Source of the DNA: JAZGDL01 sp036477795
Lineage (GTDB): Bacteria > Planctomycetota > Phycisphaerae > UBA1845
Direction: 5' to 3'
DNA length: 19,804 nt
Assembly: GCA_036477795.1 (NCBI GenBank)
Contig: JAZGDL010000044.1
Span: 1 to 19,804 of the forward strand
In this document: in pieces, positions 6,389 to 13,415 of the stretch
Numbering within the stretch: the first letter of the stretch is position 1
Layout: each line of letters opens with the position of its first letter
The notes under the pieces: generated by a model
What the model was told of the DNA's origin: nothing
Seen by the model: the letters and a program-made list of their open reading frames with translations, nothing else
Database searches by the model: none
Program-made: the position numbers and the translations under genes

Positions 6389-7654
6389 TCAGCGATCTGC
6401 GCGGTATGAATAATCCGGGATAGGCGAGTGCGTCGTCTTGCGGTGGACGCTGATCAGCCACGCGAGCATCAGCAAGGGGGAGAGTTGGACAGGCAGTGCG
6501 CTCGTCACGGCCGGCGTGATGACCAACCAGATGAACCCCGCCGCCAGTAGAATCTTGAAGCTTTGCAGCGGTGTGGGATCATCGGCCCGTTTGGCCGCCA
6601 GCAACCAGAGCACGGCGGGCAGCGTGGCGATCAGCATGTCGTAGTGTGCCAGATGCGGGCTGGTCAGCAAGGTGGCCATCATCAGCGCGGAAAGTTGAAG
6701 GGCGAAGCGCGATCCATGGCGCGACCAAGGCCCCCGCCAAGCAGATAGGAGCAACGCCAGTGACACCACCGTCACGGCGGCGGTCAGTATCCACGCGGTG
6801 GTTCCGGGCATCCACCCTCTTCCAAGCAGCGCGAAAAACCCGTGCCAGGAATGTTGCTTGTGGAGATCGAACTGCTCGATCTGCGCGATCCGGTTGAGGT
6901 CGGCCCCAAACGTCAGGTAGTCGCTGATGGCGTGCGGACCCAATAGCGCAGCCGTCACCAGCAAGGTCACCAGCCCACCGACACACAAGCCGATCACTGC
7001 ACCCCAACGACGTTTGAACAGGAGCAAGCCTGCGGGGACGATCAGCAACTGAAACTTGAGGGCCAGCGCCGACAGCACCAGTCCCGCCCATATGTCGCGA
7101 CCGGACATGAGCAGCGCACAAAACGCCGTCAGGATCAGAAGCGAGAAGAAAGTGTTCTGGCCCCCGGCAAAGGCCAAAAACCAGGGGGGCAGGCACATCG
7201 CAAGCAGAACAGGCACGCCAACGGAATCGGCACCCATCCAACGTCGCCAAACCAAGGCGGTCATGACAAAGCACGCCGCCGACAACGTCCACCAGACCAT
7301 CAGTGACGGCCCGTAACCTAAGGTGGTGAGAAAGGACATCGCCAGGGCATAGTGCGGCGGATAGCGGTACACACACGTTCCCGACCACTTCGGGTTGATT
7401 CGCTCCATGAACTGTTTTTGATAGTCCTCTTGTGCGGCGAAGTCATACAGGTGATCAAGCTGCCCACGATTGATCATGTCCCCGGCCATATAAAACTGGA
7501 AATAGTCGCGACCTACGATCTCGCCGCCGGGCTCGATCCAGTGGTTTGAGCGGACCACGCTGCCCAGGTAGATTCCCCAGGTCACCGCAAACAAGAACAT
7601 GGGGTAACGCCGTACCCGCTCGGGGGTGAGTAATCCGATCATGTGCGTCAACAT
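6389..7654 (-). CDS. GT87 (DUF2029) family polytopic membrane glycosyltransferase
   Basis: This 421-residue protein has about ten hydrophobic helices and matches the GT87/DUF2029 pattern: integral membrane GT-C type mannosyltransferases that use polyprenyl-phosphate sugars on the outer face of the membrane. The first loop carries GRDYFQFYMAGDMINRG (48-64) with the probable catalytic Asp50, then HLYD (68-71). Later come YRYPPHYALAMSFL, GGQNTFFSLLIL and ALKFQLLIVPAGLL, all in the expected order. The length is normal for the family. The ATG start has no obvious Shine-Dalgarno; Met5 is an alternative. It is divergent from the kinase gene at 7932 and convergent with the Cys-rich protein gene. The acceptor is unknown; modification of envelope glycolipid or of the neighbouring secreted protein is only a guess. 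Confidence 0.8.
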   Translation of the reverse strand: MLTHMIGLLTPERVRRYPMFLFAVTWGIYLGSVVRSNHWIEPGGEIVGRDYFQFYMAGDMINRGQLDHLYDFAAQEDYQKQFMERINPKWSGTCVYRYPPHYALAMSFLTTLGYGPSLMVWWTLSAACFVMTALVWRRWMGADSVGVPVLLAMCLPPWFLAFAGGQNTFFSLLILTAFCALLMSGRDIWAGLVLSALALKFQLLIVPAGLLLFKRRWGAVIGLCVGGLVTLLVTAALLGPHAISDYLTFGADLNRIAQIEQFDLHKQHSWHGFFALLGRGWMPGTTAWILTAAVTVVSLALLLSAWRGPWSRHGSRFALQLSALMMATLLTSPHLAHYDMLIATLPAVLWLLAAKRADDPTPLQSFKILLAAGFIWLVITPAVTSALPVQLSPLLMLAWLISVHRKTTHSPIPDYSYRADR

Positions 7655-7802
7655 CAGTTGGGCATCGGCCAGGGGACTGCTGGCAAAGGTGAACCGAGAT
7701 TTCCCATTTGCTGCGTCCGTAACCGCAATCGTACATGGAGGCCGATCCGCTTTCCAACAAGGGCGGAGATTTGCTATCCCAGGGGTGAAAGGACGCTAAG
7801 CC

Positions 7803-7853
7803 TGTCCCACAGGGGTTGTTGTCCCACAGGGGTTGCTGTCCCACAGGGGTTGA
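7803..7853 (+). repeat. Three 17-base direct repeats upstream of the kinase gene
   Basis: TGTCCCACAGGGGTTG plus one variable base is repeated three times without gap (7803-7819, 7820-7836, 7837-7853). The variable last base is T, C, A. The first unit is preceded by AAGCC, so AAGCCTGTCCCAC resembles the right end of the palindrome at 10065-10105. The array lies in the divergent region between the GT87 and kinase genes, where it could bind a regulator, or it may be a degenerate repeat element. The third unit creates TTGACA (7850-7855), but the nearest TATGAT of suitable position (7879) is 23 bases on, too far for a normal promoter. Confidence 0.8.
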
Positions 7854-7856
7854 CAG

Positions 7857-7874
7857 TGTATGATACCCGCGGTG
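7857..7874 (+). repeat. 18-base dispersed repeat, copy 2
   Basis: An exact second copy of TGTATGATACCCGCGGTG (see 6025-6042). It starts three bases after the 17-base repeats and 57 bases before the kinase start. A second TATGAT lies at 7879-7884. Confidence 0.6.
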
Positions 7875-7931
7875 CCGGTATGATGGGCACCTATACGTTA
7901 AAGTTCGTTATGGTTTGGGCGGAGATATGAT

Positions 7932-10334
7932 GTGGCCGGCGAGACGCCCCAATCCGGTGAGAGCAAGAACAACGTGCCGGATGGCGCGGCGCCCGGCGCC
8001 GAAACCACTGACATCAGTGTCTCGCTGCCCCGTCCGCGCATCACTATCGAAGGCTACACGGTCACCCACGAGTTGGCCCGCGGGGGTCAGGCCATCGTCT
8101 ACCAGGCCATCCAGCAGTCCACCAAACGAAAAGTCGCAATCAAGGTCCTTCTGGAAGGGCCGTTCGCATCAGAGTCCGCCAAGAAACGCTTCGAGCGCGA
8201 AATCGAGCTGGTCGCCAGCCTCAAGCATCCCAACATCGTGGCGGTCTTCGACTCGGGCACCACTTCCGGCGGGCGCCAGTACTGCGTCATGGAGTACGTC
8301 CGCGGAAAGCCCCTGGACCAGTACGTCCGCGACAACGAGCTGACCCTGGAACAAACCCTGGAGTTGTTCGCCTTGGTGGCAAGCGCCGTGCAACACGCCC
8401 ATCTGCGGGGCGTCATCCACCGCGACCTGAAACCATCCAACATTCTGGTCGACTCATCCGGCACGCCACGGATCATGGACTTCGGATTGGCCAAGGGCGC
8501 CGGAACCGAACTTACTAGCGGTGCGCCGGTTACGCTCACCGGCCAGTTCGTCGGCACCTTACCCTACATGTCCCCCGAGCAGGCCCGCGGCAATCCCGAC
8601 GAGATCGACATCCGCACCGACGTGTATTCTCTCGGCGTCATCCTCTTCGAGTTGCTGACCGGTCACTACCCCTACCCCGTCGTAGGCCGGTTGTCCGACG
8701 TGCTCAAGCACATCACCGACACCCCGCCCAAGAAACCATCGGCAATCTGCGGAGATATCGACGACGACATCGAGACTATCGTGCTGAAGGCGCTGGCCAA
8801 GGATCAAGATCGCCGCTATCAGATTGCGGGAAGCTTTGCGGATGACGTTACTCACTACCTCAACGATGAGCCGATTATCGCCAAGCGCGAACGCGTCTCC
8901 TACTATTTACGCAAACAATCGACCCGTTGGGTAGCGCAGCACAGGTTTGGCGCTGTGCTGATTGCGATAGCGGGGACTTTTCTGGTCTCGAGTTTGCTGC
9001 TTGAGGTGGAGAATCCTCTGTGGGACCTGGATCGGGCGTTTGACAGGGCGGCGCAGCGATGGGTTCCAGAGGCCTGGGCCGAGGAAGTTGTTGTCTTATC
9101 CTTTGATGACCGGACCCATGCCGCCATCCCGGATCTGGCGGACGCACTTGATCTGAAGAACTTATTGCCGCAACAGGTCAAGAGCTGGCGCAGCCTACAC
9201 GGTGCAATGATGAAACGCCTGGCACAAGCCCGGCCAAGCGTCGTGGGTTGGGATATCTGCTTTCGCTCGCATCAGCCACTCTACGATGCCGACTTCGCAG
9301 AGGGTATCGACGCCCTTCACCAAGAGGGCGCCAAGGTCATCGTCGGCATCAAGGACGTAGACGGCACGGGGCGACCAGTCCTGAGCCCACCCATAGCCGC
9401 CAAGGTCGACGGTTGGGGTTGGATCGCTCTGCGTCATGTTCGGGGGCTGATCCGCGGTGTCCTGCTCGCAGAGGTGCAGCCGCCGAAGTCGCCCCGGCCC
9501 TCCCTCTCGCTTGCCATGTTTGCGGCTGCCCGACAGACCGACTTCACACCGAGTTTCTCATGGGACGAGAAGGAACGCGTGACGGTGCGGTATTCTCGAC
9601 GTGCGCCCGAGAATCCGAGAGTCATCCAAACAAACCCCCAGGCCTACGAACTGCCTGTAACCGAAGTCTCGACCGACTGGAGCTTTGGAATGCCGGAAGG
9701 CGCCGACTGTTCCAACCGCTACGCTCTGCATACGCACACGCTCGCTCCGTCTGCCGGCGTGTTGGCCGACCATACCGTTTGCTATAAGTCCCTGTTTGCC
9801 ATGGACGACGATAAACTGCGAAGCCTGTTTCAAGACAAGATCGTCCTGATCGGCGATAATCGCAAGACCAAGAAGAAACGCCCGGACAGGAATAGAATGG
9901 CCACACGCTCCGGAGCGCGAGAGGAGTATAACTGCTACATGCACGCGGCGGCCCTTTGCGATCTTCTGAATCAGGGTCGGGTTATGCGGCTTCCGATTCG
10001 GCAAAGACAGGCCATTCTGGGTCTGGCCTGCATCATAGGGGCCCTGGTCGGCTGGCTGTGTGGGACCGGCTTTCCAGCCGGTCAACGACAGGCTGGAAAG
10101 CCTGTCCCCCAGCGACTGGGATGGTATCTCTATGCCGCGGTTTGCGTTATACTGGGCGCGATCACGGTTGGCGTGGCGTTCTACTTGGCGGCGGGCTATC
10201 AGATCCTGCTCAGCCCAACGAGCACGGTTCTGGCGATTTGGATTTCAGTTGCGGCGGCGGCGGGCGTCGGCCGCGTCAATACGAAACGTAATGCCCGGAC
10301 CGGGCGTGATGCCCACATGCCGCGCAACGCGTAA
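7932..10334 (+). CDS. Membrane Ser/Thr protein kinase with C-terminal CHASE2 sensor domain
   Basis: The 800-residue protein has a Hanks-type kinase domain (about 42-315): VAIKVL with Lys71, HRDLKPSN (163-170, catalytic Asp165), DFG (183-185), GTLPYMSPEQA (208-218) and DVYSLGVILFELLTG (230-244). The glycine loop is degenerate (ARGGQAIVY; the usual first and third Gly are Ala49 and Ala54), as in many planctomycete kinases. A membrane helix (about 339-358) leads to a CHASE2 extracytoplasmic sensor domain (about 360-670), then KIVLIGD and three C-terminal helices. An in-frame palindromic element encodes about residues 709-727, between the first two of these. The start is GTG with GGAG seven bases upstream. 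It is followed after 20 bases by a secreted protein, a likely operon. The ligand and substrates cannot be read from sequence. Confidence 0.92.
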   Translation: MAGETPQSGESKNNVPDGAAPGAETTDISVSLPRPRITIEGYTVTHELARGGQAIVYQAIQQSTKRKVAIKVLLEGPFASESAKKRFEREIELVASLKHPNIVAVFDSGTTSGGRQYCVMEYVRGKPLDQYVRDNELTLEQTLELFALVASAVQHAHLRGVIHRDLKPSNILVDSSGTPRIMDFGLAKGAGTELTSGAPVTLTGQFVGTLPYMSPEQARGNPDEIDIRTDVYSLGVILFELLTGHYPYPVVGRLSDVLKHITDTPPKKPSAICGDIDDDIETIVLKALAKDQDRRYQIAGSFADDVTHYLNDEPIIAKRERVSYYLRKQSTRWVAQHRFGAVLIAIAGTFLVSSLLLEVENPLWDLDRAFDRAAQRWVPEAWAEEVVVLSFDDRTHAAIPDLADALDLKNLLPQQVKSWRSLHGAMMKRLAQARPSVVGWDICFRSHQPLYDADFAEGIDALHQEGAKVIVGIKDVDGTGRPVLSPPIAAKVDGWGWIALRHVRGLIRGVLLAEVQPPKSPRPSLSLAMFAAARQTDFTPSFSWDEKERVTVRYSRRAPENPRVIQTNPQAYELPVTEVSTDWSFGMPEGADCSNRYALHTHTLAPSAGVLADHTVCYKSLFAMDDDKLRSLFQDKIVLIGDNRKTKKKRPDRNRMATRSGAREEYNCYMHAAALCDLLNQGRVMRLPIRQRQAILGLACIIGALVGWLCGTGFPAGQRQAGKPVPQRLGWYLYAAVCVILGAITVGVAFYLAAGYQILLSPTSTVLAIWISVAAAAGVGRVNTKRNARTGRDAHMPRNA
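10059..10110. repeat. Twin-hairpin palindromic element inside the kinase gene
   Basis: Two perfect hairpins lie side by side: ACCGGCT-TTCC-AGCCGGT (10065-10082) and ACAGGCT-GGAA-AGCCTGT (10088-10105), separated by CAACG. Their loops are complementary, and GGCTTTCCAGCC pairs with GGCTGGAAAGCC as a longer inverted repeat. TGTGGGAC on the left and GTCCCCC on the right extend the symmetry. The element is in frame and encodes the peptide GTGFPAGQRQAGKPVPQ in a loop between two predicted membrane helices. It looks like a REP-type repeat that inserted without breaking the gene. Confidence 0.85.
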
Positions 10335-10354
10335 GCGATCAGAGCAAGGAGCAC

Positions 10355-11500
10355 ATGATGAGACGGGCAACTCGTTCCTTCTGGCCGGCAGTGGTAGCGG
10401 TCGCATTGCTGGTGTCGTATCTTCCCGGTGACATTGGTCTGGCACCGGTCAGCGCCATTGGAGCCGACAACGCCGGTGACGCGCCACCCGGTTCGAGAGG
10501 CCCAGCCTCGGTGGGCAACGTGACCTACGTCAAGAACCAGACGTATTATGAAGAGGAAACCTGGGTTGCCGGCGGCGCTGACGGTTCAAGCTTCCTGGTA
10601 ATTCAAACCAGGCGCAAGCACAAGACCATCGCCACGTGGGTGTTCCTCCACGGGAATCACCTGTTCCTGCGTGTGCCCGGGTATCCGCCGGAAAAGATCA
10701 CGGACCAGCCGGGCTGGGGTGTGGTGAGCAACGAGGGAGACTGGGGGAGCCCGTTCCAAGTTGACCAAGAGGAACTGTCCGATAGTCTGCGGAAACTATA
10801 CAAAGCATATGATGTGTTGCATATTCCATTCCTGACCGGAAAGGGATGGCCCGACGATATTGGCGCAACTGCCAGGGACGCCAAGCGCACACTCAAGCTC
10901 ATGCACCTCCATATGATAACGGTGGGTGCCAAGGTGGACGGCCATGTTATCAAGCAGTCCCCGCCCGGCGGCACACCGGTTGTACCGTACACTACCGTGC
11001 TGGTAGAGTTTGACGGGAAACCTCCGACCGGCACTGGTCTGCCGAGAGATACAGCCGACCCTCTGCAGGGAGACACCCTGGCCACTGCGATTGAAGTCGA
11101 TGATAGAGATCAGGGGTGGTTTGCAAAGATTACCAACGATCACCACAGCAGCGTCGAGGATCCCCAATGTGGTGTAAATGGTAAGGACGTCATCTTCAGA
11201 CTGCCGAAAAAACTGGGAGAGCAGCGGAGCGTAACAGCGACCCTCGCACGAGGAGGATACCGCGTCACGCTCTCGGCGTGGAAGGAAGATAGCCCGAATT
11301 CAGGCCCAACCGTACGAATCGGCGGTCACAAAGGCTGCATGGAAAAACGGAAACCGAGAATCAAATACAGCGACGACGGTCAAGACACGTTCATCGTCGT
11401 AGACGTCAAGGACGATGTCTTGACAGACCACGGTCCGATATCCCTGACACTCCACGTTGAATGGCAAGTGGACTCCAGCGAGACCAAGCCTTCGGAGTAG
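10355..11500 (+). CDS. Secreted protein of unknown function with PPC-like C-terminal domain
   Basis: I do not recognise the whole protein. Up to 381 residues, it has an N-terminal signal peptide (basic MMRRATR, then a hydrophobic stretch to about residue 25-35). Residues about 50-230 form a domain without clear motifs that contains a PPGGTPVVPYTTV segment resembling PASTA-like loops. The last 140 residues (DTLATAIEV... CGVNGKDVIFRLP... YRVTLSAW... DTFIVVDV... GPISLTLHVE) resemble a bacterial pre-peptidase C-terminal (PPC) beta-sandwich. The start is ATG at 10355 or, better spaced from AAGGAG (10346-10351), ATG at 10358. It lies 20 bases after the kinase gene on the same strand. An extracytoplasmic partner or ligand-binding protein for the CHASE2 receptor is plausible but inferred from position only. 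Confidence 0.7.
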   Translation: MMRRATRSFWPAVVAVALLVSYLPGDIGLAPVSAIGADNAGDAPPGSRGPASVGNVTYVKNQTYYEEETWVAGGADGSSFLVIQTRRKHKTIATWVFLHGNHLFLRVPGYPPEKITDQPGWGVVSNEGDWGSPFQVDQEELSDSLRKLYKAYDVLHIPFLTGKGWPDDIGATARDAKRTLKLMHLHMITVGAKVDGHVIKQSPPGGTPVVPYTTVLVEFDGKPPTGTGLPRDTADPLQGDTLATAIEVDDRDQGWFAKITNDHHSSVEDPQCGVNGKDVIFRLPKKLGEQRSVTATLARGGYRVTLSAWKEDSPNSGPTVRIGGHKGCMEKRKPRIKYSDDGQDTFIVVDVKDDVLTDHGPISLTLHVEWQVDSSETKPSE

Positions 11501-11592
11501 TCAGCCCCGTTTGCCTGATTCTCTCGTTTCTGATCGGCAAGACCCGACAGATCGATCGGTCGAGGATTCCTCGGACCGTCTGCGGCGTGGCT

Positions 11593-12735
11593 CTAAGCCT
11601 TCTTCAAGGCCTCTTCAAGATCCGCAATGATATCCTCGGGGTCTTCGATTCCAACAGAAATACGGACCAGCCCATCAGTCAGCCCTCTGGCGTAGCGTTC
11701 CTCTTTCGGTACATCCAGGTGAGTCATGGTGGCCGGGTGAGTAATCATTGTCTCGACAGCGCCCAGGCTCTCAGCCAGGGCACAGAGTTTCACACTGTTC
11801 ATGACCCTTTTGCCCGCGGAGATGCCCCCTAGCAACTCGAAAGAGATCATTCCACTGAAACCATCCATCTGTGCTTTGGCTATGTCGTGCTGGGGATGGG
11901 AAGGCAATCCGGGGTAGGTGACCCTTTTTACCTTGGCATGTGCTTCCAGAAACTCGGCAACCGCCTGAGCATTGGAGGCGTGCCTCTCCATGCGGAGATG
12001 AAGTGTCTTCACGCCAAGCATAGTGAGCCAGCAGTCGAATGGACTGGGAACGGCACCTATAGCCTTTTGGACAAACTTCATCTCCTCAAAAACATCCTGC
12101 CGATTGGTAATAACGACTCCACCTATCAGTTGGTTGTGTCCGCTCAGGTACTTTGTGGTGCTGTGGACTACCATATCGGCGCCGAACTCCAGTGGCCGGA
12201 GAAACACAGGTGTAGCAAATGTAGAGTCCACGCCGTATAACAGGTCATGCTCCTTGGCAATCTTTGCCATGACCGCCAGGTCCGTCACCTTTAACAATGG
12301 ATTAGTGGGTGTTTCGACCCAGAGCATTTTTGTATGTGGCCGGATTGCCTCTCTTACCTTTTCCGGATTGGAAGTATCAACATAACTGAAACTCAGATTG
12401 TATCTTGTGAGTATTTTGTTAAAATGACGCGATACACCACCATAGACGTCATCGGAACAGACCACGTGATCACCGGCCTTCAACAGCTTCAGACAACTGT
12501 CCACCGTAGCCATTCCGCTTGCGAAACAAACACCGTACCGTCCGCCCTCAATGGCGGCCAACTGCTCTTCCAGCATTTGCCGCGTGGGGTTGGAGGATCG
12601 CGTATAGTCGAATCCTTTATCTTTGCCCACTTCGTCCAGAACGTAGGTTGCCGTCTGGTAGAGAGGTGGGACAATGGCCCCGGTAGTCGGATCCGGAGTG
12701 ATTCCCGCCCGCACCACTTTTGTGTCAAACTTCAC
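11593..12735 (-). CDS. Cystathionine gamma-synthase/lyase family PLP enzyme
   Basis: This 380-residue protein is a full-length Cys/Met-metabolism PLP enzyme. Visible features are YTRSSNPTR (44-52, cofactor phosphate and substrate binding), FASGMATVDS (71-80), DDVYGG with the stacking Tyr98, VETPTNP (140-146), Asp170 in VDSTFATP, and HSTTKYLSGH with the Schiff-base Lys195. SLGAVETMITHPATMTH (near 320-340) is the usual C-terminal substrate region. The family includes MetB (cystathionine from an activated homoserine plus Cys), MccB/CTH (cystathionine to Cys) and MetC; motifs alone do not separate them, so no symbol is given. The start is GTG with AAGGGAG six bases upstream. Parts of the gene are much lower in GC than its neighbours (20 of 60 at 12361-12420; 26 of 60 at 12061-12120). 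It is divergent from the homoserine kinase/threonine synthase fusion. Confidence 0.92.
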   Translation of the reverse strand: MKFDTKVVRAGITPDPTTGAIVPPLYQTATYVLDEVGKDKGFDYTRSSNPTRQMLEEQLAAIEGGRYGVCFASGMATVDSCLKLLKAGDHVVCSDDVYGGVSRHFNKILTRYNLSFSYVDTSNPEKVREAIRPHTKMLWVETPTNPLLKVTDLAVMAKIAKEHDLLYGVDSTFATPVFLRPLEFGADMVVHSTTKYLSGHNQLIGGVVITNRQDVFEEMKFVQKAIGAVPSPFDCWLTMLGVKTLHLRMERHASNAQAVAEFLEAHAKVKRVTYPGLPSHPQHDIAKAQMDGFSGMISFELLGGISAGKRVMNSVKLCALAESLGAVETMITHPATMTHLDVPKEERYARGLTDGLVRISVGIEDPEDIIADLEEALKKA

Positions 12736-13415
12736 GTTAAGCTCCCTTCATCGTCTCTCGATAGCATACAGTAGTGCCAACACAGGAAGAGTCGCAAACG
12801 CCATTCCTTGGCGGATCGGGCAAGAAAGCCCTGTTCTTTCTTGCAATGCTCATGGGCACATCTAGTCCTACAGCGCAAGGTCTTCCATATTCGACTTTTG
12901 CAAACCCTCGCGAGCCTCTGGGATTCCATCGTCCCGGAGGGACGAAACGACAGTAGCCCAGCGATTTATCGCTGGGATTGATGGGCCGCGAGGAGTCAGA
13001 GTCCCGTAGGGACGGCTGAAGTCCGCCCTCTCCTCAGCCGTCCCTACAGGACTTGTTTGCACAACTGGTACACCGCGTCCCAGCGATGAATCGCTGGGCT
13101 ACTCTCACAGGCCCCTACGGGGCAAAGGCGGTCACCCTTTGCGTTGCGGGGAGCTTGTGCTTCGGAACGATGCGTTGTCTCGCGACGCAAAGGATGGGCA
13201 CCGACGCCTCATTCTCCGCCCTGGACATCAGCCAACGTATCAGAGGGTTGCCTCTCAGGCAAGCGCCGTCGCAGCCGGCACGTGGCGGCAGCCGGAGATT
13301 TGCCCGGTTCTTGGTTGCTGGGACCGTTGGGGCTGCTTCAGCCCCGTCCGTTTACCGGAACCGATAGTGCCCGTATGCTGGAATCGTTAGGATAGAGGGA
13401 GAGGAGCCGCGTTCC
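12736..13415. other. Hairpin-rich 680-base divergent intergenic region
   Basis: No gene is seen. The region holds a chain of inverted repeats: GCAAGAAAG/CTTTCTTGC (12820-12828/12836-12844); TCGTCCC-GGA-GGGACGA (12929-12945); CCCAGCGAT-TT-ATCGCTGGG (12957-12976); GTAGGGACGGCTGA/TCAGCCGTCCCTAC (13006-13019/13034-13047); CCCAGCGAT-GA-ATCGCTGGG (13079-13098); GCCCC-TAC-GGGGC (13111-13123); and CCTTTGCGTTGCG/CGCGACGCAAAGG (13136-13148/13181-13193, one mismatch). No riboswitch consensus was recognised upstream of either flanking gene. The fusion gene has GAGGAG at 13401-13406. Confidence 0.75.
12953..13102. repeat. Nested inverted-repeat element (150 bases)
   Basis: The 24-base ends (12953-12976 and 13079-13102) are inverted copies of each other with one mismatch, and each is itself a hairpin (CCCAGCGAT/ATCGCTGGG, plus GTAG or CTAC outside). 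Inside lies a second, 14-base perfect inverted repeat (13006-13019/13034-13047). The symmetric layout resembles a miniature mobile element or a composite of paired REP elements; no coding capacity is present. Confidence 0.75.

Noticed and set aside
7850..7884. TTGACA and TATGAT as a promoter for the kinase gene
   Set aside because: The spacing is 23 bases (TATGAT at 7879) or 3 bases (TATGAT at 7859), both outside the normal 16-18.
12736..13415. SAM riboswitch or T-box in the gap between the transsulfuration and threonine genes
   Set aside because: Several hairpins are present, but none carries the conserved core sequences of these classes that I would expect to recognise.
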